This document shows positions 1 through 6,825 of a stretch of DNA of 17,978 bases, one piece after another. How positions within the stretch are numbered: the first letter of the stretch is position 1; each line of letters opens with the position of its first letter. Where the stretch lies: positions 1 to 17,978 of the forward strand of contig JASLXP010001030.1 of the NCBI GenBank assembly GCA_030740295.1. Direction: 5' to 3'. This stretch comes from Planctomycetota bacterium (GTDB lineage Bacteria; Planctomycetota; PUPC01; JACPCR01). The notes under the pieces are model-generated. The model was not told the origin of the DNA. It worked only from the letters and a program-made list of their open reading frames with translations, and did not search any database. Both the position numbers and the translations under genes were made by a program.

Positions 1-13
1 CGCGTTAAAATAT

Positions 14-241
14 ATGGCAAAAGAAGAGGCAATTAAGATCGAAGGCATCGTCAAGGAATCTCTGCCGAATGCAAAATTCAAGGTAGAGATGGAGGGGGGC
101 CATATGGTCCTAGCCCATGTCTCAGGCAAGATGAGGATGCACTTCATCAAAATCCTGCCCGGAGACAAGGTCACCGTAGAGGTCTCGCCCTACGACCTAA
201 CTAAGGGCAGAATCACCTACAGAGGAGACAAAAGATCATGA
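14..241 (+). CDS. infA: Translation initiation factor IF-1
   Basis: IF-1 is a small OB-fold protein that binds the 30S A site during initiation. The 75-residue product has the usual family length and wording throughout: an early [21 protein letters not shown] strand pair, [21 protein letters not shown] in the middle, and the terminal [13 protein letters not shown]. Its stop codon overlaps the start of rpmJ in an ATGA arrangement, which implies translational coupling. It heads the infA-rpmJ-rpsM-rpsK-rpsD-rpoA-rplQ order typical of the bacterial alpha operon. The 13 bases before it are too few to show a promoter or the preceding gene. Confidence 0.97.
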   Translation: MAKEEAIKIEGIVKESLPNAKFKVEMEGGHMVLAHVSGKMRMHFIKILPGDKVTVEVSPYDLTKGRITYRGDKRS

Positions 242-351
242 AGGTGAAAGCATCCGTTCGCCGCATCTGTGAGAACTGTAAAATTATTCGCCGGAAAGGT
301 GTTGTCCGCGTGATCTGCACCAACCCCAGGCACAAACAAAGGCAGGGATAA
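238..351 (+). CDS. rpmJ: 50S ribosomal protein L36 (zinc-binding form)
   Basis: This 37-residue gene starts at ATG 238, overlapping the infA stop by three bases (ATGA), and ends at TAA 349-351. The product begins [20 protein letters not shown] and ends [11 protein letters not shown], which is L36 over its whole length. Cys11, Cys14, Cys27 and His32 form the C-C-C-H zinc site of the C+ (zinc-requiring) paralogue type. L36 is a late-assembling protein of the large subunit. It is too short for most ORF calling, but its position between infA and rpsM is canonical. Confidence 0.96.
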   Translation: MKVKASVRRICENCKIIRRKGVVRVICTNPRHKQRQG

Positions 352-360
352 GGAGAATAT

Positions 361-747
361 ATGCCACGTCTGTTAGGTGTTGATATTCCGAACGATAAGA
401 GAATCGACGTTTCGATTACCTATATATATGGGATTGGCCGGACCGTCGGGAAGGCCATCCTCAAAGAAGCCGGCATTCCGGGAGAAACCCGTGCCAGTGA
501 CCTTTCCGAAGATGAGATCAGCCGGCTGGCTGGCGTCATCGAAAGCAACTATATCGTTGAAGGTGAACTGAGACGCTCCGTTCAGCAGAATGTGGCCCGG
601 CTCCGCGACATCGGCTGCTATCGCGGCATTCGCCATCGCCGCGGCCTGCCGGCCCGTGGGCAGCGGACCAGAACCAATGCACGCACCCGCAAAGGCCCGA
701 AGAGGGCCACCTCTGTAAAGAGAAGCGTTAAAGAAGTCCGCCGTTAA
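361..747 (+). CDS. rpsM: 30S ribosomal protein S13
   Basis: S13 sits in the head of the small subunit and contacts the P-site tRNA and the intersubunit bridge to L5. The 128-residue product shows [23 protein letters not shown] at the start, a helix-two-turns-helix region around residues 15-70, and the RNA-binding [23 protein letters not shown] segment near the C-terminus. The final basic tail is about ten residues longer than in E. coli S13. A good Shine-Dalgarno (AAGGAG, 350-355) precedes ATG 361. It follows rpmJ by nine bases. Confidence 0.97.
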   Translation: MPRLLGVDIPNDKRIDVSITYIYGIGRTVGKAILKEAGIPGETRASDLSEDEISRLAGVIESNYIVEGELRRSVQQNVARLRDIGCYRGIRHRRGLPARGQRTRTNARTRKGPKRATSVKRSVKEVRR

Positions 748-775
748 TTAGTGAACCAATTCAGTTATTCAAAAA

Positions 776-1153
776 ATGGCTAAAGCTAAAAGAAAAGTCC
801 GACGCAATGTCTCCCAGGCTGTCGCTCACATCCTGGCCACATTTAATAATACCCTGATTACAATCACCGATGTGAACGGCGCTACCCTCTGCTGGGACAG
901 CGCAGGAACAGTTGGTTATGCGGGCTCGAGAAAGAGCACCCCATTCGCCGCCCAGCGTGCCGCGGAGGCGTGCGCCAGAAAAGCACAGAAATTTGGAGTC
1001 AAACAGCTCGAGGTAAAAGTCAAAGGGGCTGGAAGCGGCAGAGAATCTGCCATCCGTTCCCTGCAAGCCGCCGGGCTGGAAATAAGGGCCATCGAAGATG
1101 TAACACCGCTGCCCCATAACGGCTGCAGGCCCCGCAAGAAAAGAAGAGTCTAA
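776..1153 (+). CDS. rpsK: 30S ribosomal protein S11
   Basis: S11 lies on the platform of the 30S subunit near the Shine-Dalgarno helix. The 125-residue product has the family core, with [20 protein letters not shown] at residues ~18-37, the [18 protein letters not shown] segment at ~48-65, and the highly conserved end [18 protein letters not shown]. One position is unusual: the final motif reads RPRKKRRV where many bacteria have RPPKKRRV. No clear Shine-Dalgarno is visible in the 28 bases before ATG 776, so initiation may rely on an A-rich leader (AAAAA just before the start) or on coupling to rpsM. Confidence 0.97.
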   Translation: MAKAKRKVRRNVSQAVAHILATFNNTLITITDVNGATLCWDSAGTVGYAGSRKSTPFAAQRAAEACARKAQKFGVKQLEVKVKGAGSGRESAIRSLQAAGLEIRAIEDVTPLPHNGCRPRKKRRV

Positions 1154-1170
1154 ACTACGGAGATTTATCA

Positions 1171-1803
1171 TTGGCTAGATTATTAGGACCCAAGTGCAAG
1201 CTCTGCCGAAGAGAAGGCGTCAAGCTCTACCTTAAGGGAGCTCGCTGCGATTCGCCGAAGTGCGCCATCGTTAAAAGAGACTACCCGCCCGGCATGCACG
1301 GCTGGCGTAGAGGGAAATTCTCTGACTACGGCATCCGCATCCGCGAAAAGCAGCGTCTCAAACGCTTTTACGGCGTGCTCGAGAAACAGTTCCGCCGTTA
1401 CTTTGCAATGGCCGCACGTGGCACAGGCAACACCGGTGAGAAACTGCTCACACTGCTCGAGCGACGCCTGGACAATGTCGTCTATCGCGCCGGCTTTGCA
1501 CAGTCCCGCGCGCAGGCACGCCAATTGATCGCCCATGGACACATCCTGTTGAACGGCAGGAAGCATTCCGCGTCCTCCACGTTGATCAGCATGGACGATG
1601 TCATCCTTCCCGGCAATAAAGAAAAATCCGAGGGCGCAATCAGAACCAGCATCGACGCCACCCAGGGCAGAATTCTGCCCGCATGGGTTGAGTTCGATGC
1701 AGACAAACTTCAAATGAAGATCATCGGTCTTCCTACCAGTGAAGAGGTAAAGGAAGTCCTGCCGATTCGAGAACAGCTCATTGTAGAAATCAGTTCGAGG
1801 TAA
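1171..1803 (+). CDS. rpsD: 30S ribosomal protein S4 (zinc-binding form)
   Basis: S4 nucleates 16S rRNA 5'-domain assembly and in model bacteria represses its own operon. The 210-residue product starts with TTG at 1171, preceded by ACGGAG (1157-1162) at good spacing; MARLLGPKCKLCRREG is the normal N-terminus. Cys9, Cys12, Cys26 and Cys31 form the zinc-knuckle of C+ S4 proteins. The S4 RNA-binding domain begins near residue 98 (RRLDNVVYRAGFAQSRAQARQLIAHGHILLNG). Together with L36 this shows that the organism keeps zinc-dependent forms of at least two ribosomal proteins. Confidence 0.97.
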   Translation: MARLLGPKCKLCRREGVKLYLKGARCDSPKCAIVKRDYPPGMHGWRRGKFSDYGIRIREKQRLKRFYGVLEKQFRRYFAMAARGTGNTGEKLLTLLERRLDNVVYRAGFAQSRAQARQLIAHGHILLNGRKHSASSTLISMDDVILPGNKEKSEGAIRTSIDATQGRILPAWVEFDADKLQMKIIGLPTSEEVKEVLPIREQLIVEISSR

Positions 1804-1887
1804 TTGTTTGCTCCGCCCAGCGGAGATACGGAATTTTCCTGCCCCTGACGGGCACTTTTGAATCCTTAATATAAGCGAGACTGGATA
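1804..1887 (+). other. rpsD-rpoA spacer with two short hairpins
   Basis: This 84-base gap is the largest inside the ribosomal cluster. It holds two small inverted repeats: CTCCG/CGGAG (1811-1815 with 1821-1825, five-base loop) and TGCCC/GGGCA (1840-1844 with 1850-1854, five-base loop), the second followed by CTTTTG. Both stems are only five base pairs, so they may be chance. The second resembles a weak terminator or attenuator that could lower rpoA expression relative to the ribosomal genes; that is inference. Confidence 0.25.
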
Positions 1888-2862
1888 ATGCGTATCAGGT
1901 GGAGAGGTCTTGAGCTTCCAACACGTGTGCTTTGTGAAGACGAGACTCAAACAGACAGCTATGGCAAGTTTATGGCAGAACCTTTCGAAAGAGGATACGG
2001 AGTCACCGTTGGCAACAGCCTCCGTCGTGTACTCCTATCATCCCTTGAAGGGGCAGCCGTTGTGGCTTTCAAAATCGCCGGAGTTCAGCATGAGTTTTCA
2101 AGCCTTGATGGCGTCATCGAAGACGTCACAGACATCGCTCTGAATCTCAAGCAACTCCTGGTTGAGGTACATACTGACGAGCCCAAAACACTGAAGATCG
2201 ATCTCAGTAAGAAGGGGGCTGTAACCGGTGCAGACATCCAGTGCGATGCCGATACCGAGGTCACCAGTAAAGACCTCCACATCGCTACACTGACGGAAAA
2301 TGTTCCGTTCAGTATGGAGATTGAAGTCAAAAAGGGACGTGGTTATGTCACCGCGGAAGAGAACCAGAGAGAGCCGGAAGTCATCGGCCGCATCGCCATT
2401 GACTCCAGTTTTTCCCCCGTTCGCCGCGTACGCTATCGCACGGAAGATACCCGTGTCGGCCAGCGCACAAACTACGATCGCCTGATCCTTGAGGTGTGGA
2501 CGGACGGAACGGTCACACCTGAACTGGCGCTCGTGGAGGCCAGCAAAATCCTCCGCAAGCACCTCGATCCATTCGTTCAGTACTTCGAGCTCGGTCACGA
2601 GCTCCAGGCTGGTCAGGTGCCGGAGATCGAAGAGCCCTCTGACGAATGGGAGGATGCCCCCGGACATGACGTCAGCATCAATGAGCTCAACATCCCCGCA
2701 CGTGCGCAGAATTGCCTGGCCGCGGAGAATATCCGCACCTTGGGCGACCTCATTCTGCGTAGCGAAGAAGAATTGCTGCAACTGAAGAATTTTGGTAAGG
2801 CATCACTGGACGAGATCATGGTCGAGCTCAAAAATCGTGGACTCTCTCTGGAAGGTGCGTAG
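1888..2862 (+). CDS. rpoA: DNA-directed RNA polymerase subunit alpha
   Basis: The alpha subunit dimerises to scaffold RNA polymerase, and its C-terminal domain contacts UP elements and activators. The 324-residue product has the N-terminal dimerisation domain (residues ~1-230), with AEPFERGYGVTVGNSLRRVLLSSLEGAAV at ~30-58 and KKGRGYVTAEEN near 150. After an acidic linker (EIEEPSDEWEDAPGHD) comes the alpha-CTD, including NCLAAENIRTLGDLI and LLQLKNFGKASLDEI (~265-324). The opening MRIRWRGLELPTRV recalls planctomycete-type RpoA. ATG 1888 is the only start that keeps this conserved opening. It lies between rpsD and rplQ as in most bacteria. Confidence 0.97.
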   Translation: MRIRWRGLELPTRVLCEDETQTDSYGKFMAEPFERGYGVTVGNSLRRVLLSSLEGAAVVAFKIAGVQHEFSSLDGVIEDVTDIALNLKQLLVEVHTDEPKTLKIDLSKKGAVTGADIQCDADTEVTSKDLHIATLTENVPFSMEIEVKKGRGYVTAEENQREPEVIGRIAIDSSFSPVRRVRYRTEDTRVGQRTNYDRLILEVWTDGTVTPELALVEASKILRKHLDPFVQYFELGHELQAGQVPEIEEPSDEWEDAPGHDVSINELNIPARAQNCLAAENIRTLGDLILRSEEELLQLKNFGKASLDEIMVELKNRGLSLEGA

Positions 2863-2892
2863 ATCAGAAACTCTCGTAAAGACAGGTAAACG

Positions 2893-3396
2893 ATGAGACA
2901 TCGAATAAGAGGCCGAAGGCTGAATCGCAGCACTTCCCACCGAAGCGCGCTGATGGCAAACCTTGCCACCAGCCTGATCGAACATGAGCGGGTGGTCACC
3001 ACCCCTCAGAAAGCAAAAGAGGTGAGGAGGGTGGTCGACAAGCTGATCACACTATCAAAGAAGGGCGGGCTCCCAGAGCGCCGCAGGGCCCTCGCCATCC
3101 TTAAACACAAGACAATCACCGGCGTCAGCCAAAGGGGAAACCCGACCTCGGTTGATGTCACCAGAAAGTTGTTTGAGGTGCTGGCGCCCCGGTTCATGGA
3201 CCGCAACGGCGGGTACACCCGCATTATCCGAATCGGAGGCAACCGGAAAGGGGAAGGCCCCAACAAACTGGAATACCATCTCAACGATGAGAAGCGAACC
3301 CTGAAATTGGCAGGGAATCGTTTGGGTGACAATGCTGAGCAGGTGATTCTGGAGTTTGTAGGGACCGGGCATTCAGAAGATGTTCCGGAAGAATAA
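2893..3396 (+). CDS. rplQ: 50S ribosomal protein L17
   Basis: L17 binds near the peptide exit tunnel of the large subunit. The N-terminal ~115 residues are clearly L17: [20 protein letters not shown], then [34 protein letters not shown], and [17 protein letters not shown] near residue 105. At 167 residues it is about 40 longer than E. coli L17. The extra part is a C-terminal extension after the conserved core, ending in an acidic GHSEDVPEE tail. Such extensions are common outside Proteobacteria. It starts 30 bases after rpoA and ends only 27 bases before infC. Confidence 0.95.
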   Translation: MRHRIRGRRLNRSTSHRSALMANLATSLIEHERVVTTPQKAKEVRRVVDKLITLSKKGGLPERRRALAILKHKTITGVSQRGNPTSVDVTRKLFEVLAPRFMDRNGGYTRIIRIGGNRKGEGPNKLEYHLNDEKRTLKLAGNRLGDNAEQVILEFVGTGHSEDVPEE

Positions 3397-3423
3397 TTTT
3401 TTGTTTCATGGGGGTGCATTTAG

Positions 3424-3939
3424 ATCGCGCAAGAACCGAGAATAAATGAAAGGATCAGGGGAAACGAAGTTCGCCTGATCAGCGAAAGCGGAGAACAGGT
3501 GGGCCTTGTCCCCTTGGAAACCGCAATGTCCATGGCCAAGGATGCGGGGCTGGATTTGGTTGAAGTAGCAAAAGAAGCCAATCCGCCTGTCTGCAGGATC
3601 ATGGACTATGGCAAGTACAAATATGAGCAGAAAAAGCGCCAGCATGATGCTCGCAAGAAAACTCATCAGACACGAACGAAAGAAATTCGATTGCGGCCAA
3701 AGACGGATGAGCATGACTTTCAATACAAAGTAGCTCATGCCAAAGAGTTCATCGAGCACAGTCACAAAGTCATTGTGAACCTGCTTTTCCGTGGACGAGA
3801 GATGCAATTTCAAACCCAGGGGCGAGACCTGTTGGTCCGATTTGCCCAGGAGTTGGAAGAGCATGCCAAAGTCGAACAGATGCCCCGTATGGAGGGACGG
3901 CGTATGACGCTTTTGCTCGCACCAATTGCACAGAAATAG
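3424..3939 (+). CDS. infC: Translation initiation factor IF-3, AUC start codon
   Basis: IF-3 prevents premature subunit joining and discriminates against non-canonical start codons. The product is about 171 residues. The conserved N-terminal block INERIRGNEVRLISESGEQVGLV is encoded from 3424 onward, upstream of the first ATG/GTG/TTG in frame (GTG 3499). An in-frame TAG at 3421-3423 closes the frame immediately before ATC 3424, and a strong Shine-Dalgarno (GGGGGTG, 3410-3416) sits seven bases before it. The likely start is therefore AUC. Rare AUU or AUC starts are known for infC in other bacteria, where they allow IF-3 to limit its own synthesis. The C-terminal domain includes MDYGKYKYEQKKR at the inter-domain helix and KEIRLRPKTDEHDF. 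Confidence 0.93.
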   Translation: MAQEPRINERIRGNEVRLISESGEQVGLVPLETAMSMAKDAGLDLVEVAKEANPPVCRIMDYGKYKYEQKKRQHDARKKTHQTRTKEIRLRPKTDEHDFQYKVAHAKEFIEHSHKVIVNLLFRGREMQFQTQGRDLLVRFAQELEEHAKVEQMPRMEGRRMTLLLAPIAQK

Positions 3940-3948
3940 AGACTTAAA

Positions 3949-4146
3949 ATGAAATCACGCAAGCCGCACAAGGGAATCAGCAAGAGAGTAAAAATCACCG
4001 CCAGAGGGAAGGTGCTCCGCCACAAGGCCGGCCGAAGGCACTTGCTCTCCGTCAAAAACGGAAAACGCCTTCGACATCTCCGCCGAAAGGTCGGCGTGGG
4101 GCATGCGGATGCTGTCAGAATTAAAGCGCTGTTAGGAGTAAAGTAG
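3949..4146 (+). CDS. rpmI: 50S ribosomal protein L35
   Basis: L35 is a small, very basic protein of the large subunit. The 65-residue product follows the family pattern: KPHKGISKRVKITARGKVLRHKAGRRHLL, then a basic C-terminal half. It differs from the commonest start (MPKMKTHKG) by beginning MKSRKPHKG, which is within normal variation. It starts nine bases after infC and is followed one base later by rplT, the standard infC-rpmI-rplT order. In E. coli the L20 protein represses this unit; nothing here proves the same control. Confidence 0.95.
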   Translation: MKSRKPHKGISKRVKITARGKVLRHKAGRRHLLSVKNGKRLRHLRRKVGVGHADAVRIKALLGVK

Positions 4147-4147
4147 A

Positions 4148-4498
4148 ATGCCTCGTATCAGAAAAGGCGCCGCACGCCGGCGTGCAAAAAATCGCGTTCT
4201 TAAAGAAGCCAGGGGTTACCGTGGTGCAAGAGGCAGTCGTTACCGCCTCGCCAAGGAGGCCACGCGGCGTGCCAAGGTAAACGCATACAACGACCGCAGA
4301 AAGCGTAAGAGAGACTTCAGAAAGCTCTGGATCACCCGGATCAACGCCGCCTGCAGGGAACGCGGCCTTTCCTACAGCCGATTCATCGCAGCCCTGTCCA
4401 AGCTGAATATAGAAATCGACAGAAGCATGCTCTCAAACATGGCCATCGAAGATCCGGCAGGTTTTGATCACCTAGTCAATCTGGCCAAGGGCAGCTAG
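4148..4498 (+). CDS. rplT: 50S ribosomal protein L20
   Basis: L20 is an early assembly protein that binds 23S rRNA and, in model organisms, autoregulates rpmI-rplT. The 116-residue product has the basic N-terminal helix (RIRKGAARRRAKNRVLKEARGYRGARGSRYRLAKEA) and the globular C-terminal domain (RDFRKLWITRINAACRERGLSYSRFIAAL). Its start lies one base after the rpmI stop, with GGAG at 4135-4138 inside rpmI as the ribosome-binding site, so the two are translationally linked. It is the last gene before the terminator at about 4530. Confidence 0.97.
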   Translation: MPRIRKGAARRRAKNRVLKEARGYRGARGSRYRLAKEATRRAKVNAYNDRRKRKRDFRKLWITRINAACRERGLSYSRFIAALSKLNIEIDRSMLSNMAIEDPAGFDHLVNLAKGS

Positions 4499-4529
4499 AC
4501 CAACATCTGGTCAGATATCGGAAAATAAA

Positions 4530-4563
4530 AGAGGCTGTCCATTTGTGGCAGCCTTTCTTTTTG
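4530..4563 (+). terminator. Intrinsic terminator after rplT
   Basis: AGGCTG at 4532-4537 pairs with CAGCCT at 4549-4554. The stem can grow outward by an A-U and a G-U pair and inward by a U-G and a C-G pair. It is followed by TTTCTTTTTG. It lies 31 bases after the rplT stop and before the pheS leader, so it probably ends the ribosomal transcript. Some read-through to pheS remains possible. Confidence 0.8.
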
Positions 4564-4570
4564 TCATCCA

Positions 4571-4714
4571 TTCCGGCCAATCTGCGGAACCATTCCGGGC
4601 ATTTGGCCTGTCTCCGTTCGTTGTTCCCTTGATTTCGTTGGAATCCTATTATTCTGTCTTCATTCGTTGCGGGGAACGAATGAAAAACAACCATCCGACC
4701 TGAGTTGAGTCCCC
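4571..4714 (+). promoter_or_regulatory. pheS leader with nested hairpins and possible promoter
   Basis: Three elements are visible. First, GGCCAA (4575-4580) pairs with TTGGCC (4603-4608) around an inner stem CGGAA/TTCCG (4585-4589 with 4593-4597). Second, a -10-like TATTAT lies at 4647-4652, though no good -35 box sits 16-18 bases upstream. Third, a perfect ten-base-pair hairpin TTCATTCGTT/AACGAATGAA (4659-4668 with 4675-4684) has a GCGGGG loop and starts six bases after TATTAT, where transcription would begin. No T-box core sequence was seen, and no T-run follows the hairpin. The role is inferred: operator, RNA-stability stem or attenuator part. Confidence 0.4.
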
Positions 4715-5713
4715 ATGGAACAGATCACCCAAGTCCAGGAACAAGCCATTGCAGCCATCGAAGCCGCGGCCGACAGCGAAGAGCTTGAAGACCTCCGCAT
4801 CAAGTATCTTGGCAAGAAAGGTGAAATCACCGCCCTCGTCAAAGGTATCCGCGATGTCCCACCTGATCAGCGAGGCGAATTCGGCAAGAAAGTAAACGAG
4901 GCCAAACAGGCGGTGACGTCCGCCCTCAAACAGAAACAGTCAGGTGCCGGTGCCGCACCTGGCAAACCCAAAGGTCCGATGCTGGATGTCACTCTGCCAG
5001 GCAGGAAACGCCGGCTCGGACGCCGTCATCCCATTTCCCGGACTACTGAAGAAATAAAACGCGTCTTCGGCGGCCTGGGATTCGAGATCGCCTCCGGCCC
5101 GGAAGTCGAGACAGAACACTACAACTTCGACGCGCTCAACATCCCCAAAGATCATCCCGCTCGCGACGGTTTCGATACTTTCTATCTCAATGATGGCCGG
5201 CTCCTACGCAGCCAGACGTCCACCGTACAGATTCGTGTCATGGAAAAGCGGCAGCCGCCCCTGCGCATCATCGCCCCCGGCCGCGTCTACCGGCCGGACA
5301 TTGTCGATGCCACCCACCACTACATGTTCCACCAGGTCGAGGGCCTTGTCGTCGATGAAAACGTCACCTTCGCCGACATGAAATACGTGCTGGAAATTGC
5401 CATTCGAGCCCTGTTCGGCCAGGAGCGCAAGATGCGGCTGTTGCCGTCCTTCTTCCCATTCACCGAGCCCAGCGCCGAAGTTTTCATGTCCTACGATTAC
5501 GTCAAGGAAGGCAAACAGGAATCCGGCTGGCTCGAAATCGCCGGCTGCGGCATGGTCGACCCCAACGTCTTCGAAGCGGTCGGCTACCCGCCGGGCAAGT
5601 ACACCGGCTTCGCGTTCGGGTTCGGCCTGGATCGCATCGCCATGCTCCAGTACGACATCAAAGACATCCGGTTGCTGACCGAGAATCACCAGGATTTTCT
5701 GCACCAATTCTAA
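4715..5713 (+). CDS. pheS: Phenylalanyl-tRNA synthetase alpha subunit
   Basis: PheS is the catalytic class II subunit of the alpha2-beta2 enzyme that charges tRNA-Phe. The 332-residue product has the N-terminal coiled-coil tRNA-binding arm (~1-90, including LEDLRIKYLGKKGEIT). The catalytic core follows, with RRHPISRTTEEIKRVFGGLGF near 105-125, motif 2 as YRPDIVDATHHYMFHQVEG (192-210), FFPFTEPSAEV near 247, and motif 3 as GFAFGFGLDRIAML (298-311). The length is normal and no key residue is missing. The beta-subunit gene pheT usually follows directly but is absent here; the next gene is an oxidoreductase. Only a weak Shine-Dalgarno precedes ATG 4715. Confidence 0.97.
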   Translation: MEQITQVQEQAIAAIEAAADSEELEDLRIKYLGKKGEITALVKGIRDVPPDQRGEFGKKVNEAKQAVTSALKQKQSGAGAAPGKPKGPMLDVTLPGRKRRLGRRHPISRTTEEIKRVFGGLGFEIASGPEVETEHYNFDALNIPKDHPARDGFDTFYLNDGRLLRSQTSTVQIRVMEKRQPPLRIIAPGRVYRPDIVDATHHYMFHQVEGLVVDENVTFADMKYVLEIAIRALFGQERKMRLLPSFFPFTEPSAEVFMSYDYVKEGKQESGWLEIAGCGMVDPNVFEAVGYPPGKYTGFAFGFGLDRIAMLQYDIKDIRLLTENHQDFLHQF

Positions 5714-5791
5714 GTTTCCAAAAACTACTTCAGCACCTTATAGTTCCACTTCGGCGCGGCAGGACAATTTCAAACCACCAGGAGACCAAAC

Positions 5792-6817
5792 ATGCTCAAG
5801 TCATGCATACTCGGCTGCGGCGGCAGATCCAGGGGACACCTGCGCGCCTACGAATTTGTCGAAAACGGACAGATGGCGGCCATCTGCGATATGGACGAAG
5901 AGCGGCTGCAGGAACGCGCAGACGAATTTGGTCTTGAAACGCGCTACACCAATTACCAGGAGATGCTGGAGAAAGAAAAGCCGGACGTCCTGCATATCGT
6001 CACCGCCCCGATCTGGCGTGTCGACGTCATGTCCATCGCCGCGGAATTCGAAGTGCCCGTCGTTATCGTCGAAAAGCCCATCGGCCTGGAAGGCGGCGAC
6101 TACCGGCAGATAAAGAATCTGCACGAATCAGCAAAGACCCGGTTCGTCGTCAACACCCAGCTCCACTTTCACCCGCGCAACATGCAGCTCAAGCAGGACG
6201 TGGCCGATGGCAGAATCGGCGAGGTCCGCCAGATAGATGCAAGCGCGCGCTCGACAGTCGTTGACCAGGGAGTCCACGTCCTCGAACTCGCACAGTCCTA
6301 CAACGGCTTCTCCAAACCGGTCCGCGTCTTCGGCAATGTATCGGGACTCGGCACGCTGCCGGACAAGCGTCAGCCTTCGCCGGACATGGCCGCCTCGATA
6401 GTTGAATTCGAGAATGGCGTCCGCTGCCAGCTCATGTGCGGCGATACTGCGCCCATCGTCCAGCCTGAGGGCGGCAAATGCTCGCACAAGCGCATCTCCG
6501 TTTACGGAACTCGCGGCTTTGTGCAGTGGACCATGCACGGCTGGGAACGCAGCACGGTGGAAGAAGGCCACGAAAGCGGAACCCACTCATACGGCGAGGA
6601 AGACGTCCGCGGCCAGGCCGCGCTCACCGACGCCGCCTTCGCCTGGTCCGAGGACGAGAGCAAGCCCCATCCCACTCGTCTGGACAACGCGCTGCCGAAG
6701 TTCAACACCATCCTGGGGATGTATGTCAGCGCCCTCACGAACAAACCCATCGATCTCCCATTCGATCCGCCGGACGGTATCCTGGACGACCTGAGAGAGC
6801 GATTTAAGGAAGACTGA
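5792..6817 (+). CDS. Gfo/Idh/MocA-family NAD(P)-dependent oxidoreductase
   Basis: The 341-residue product is a cytoplasmic dehydrogenase-like protein of the family that oxidises or reduces sugars, inositols and related alcohols. The N-terminal Rossmann fold is shown by ILGCGGRSRGHL (residues 6-17), with Asp33 of ICDMDEERL at the cofactor-ribose position. The EKP motif (94-96) marks the domain boundary and holds the usual catalytic-region lysine. DQGVHVLEL (158-166) matches the family's D-x-x-x-H segment. There is no signal peptide. AGGAGA lies about a dozen bases before ATG 5792. The DUF4838 gene follows within eight bases, suggesting co-transcription. The substrate cannot be told. Confidence 0.85.
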   Translation: MLKSCILGCGGRSRGHLRAYEFVENGQMAAICDMDEERLQERADEFGLETRYTNYQEMLEKEKPDVLHIVTAPIWRVDVMSIAAEFEVPVVIVEKPIGLEGGDYRQIKNLHESAKTRFVVNTQLHFHPRNMQLKQDVADGRIGEVRQIDASARSTVVDQGVHVLELAQSYNGFSKPVRVFGNVSGLGTLPDKRQPSPDMAASIVEFENGVRCQLMCGDTAPIVQPEGGKCSHKRISVYGTRGFVQWTMHGWERSTVEEGHESGTHSYGEEDVRGQAALTDAAFAWSEDESKPHPTRLDNALPKFNTILGMYVSALTNKPIDLPFDPPDGILDDLRERFKED

Positions 6818-6825
6818 TCCAGAAA

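Noticed and set aside
3408..3449. Small open frame (ATG 3408, 13 codons) overlapping the infC start
   Set aside because: It has no ribosome-binding site of its own, and its second and third codons are the infC Shine-Dalgarno. Probably chance.
4617..4669. Three copies of TTCGTTG at 4617, 4634 and 4663
   Set aside because: Seven-base matches at uneven spacing in a short region; the third is part of the hairpin arm. Too weak to call a repeat array.
4545..4701. Possible phenylalanine-rich leader peptide (GTG 4545 to TGA) before pheS
   Set aside because: It has six Phe in 52 codons but they are spread out, there is no Shine-Dalgarno, and it would start inside the terminator hairpin.
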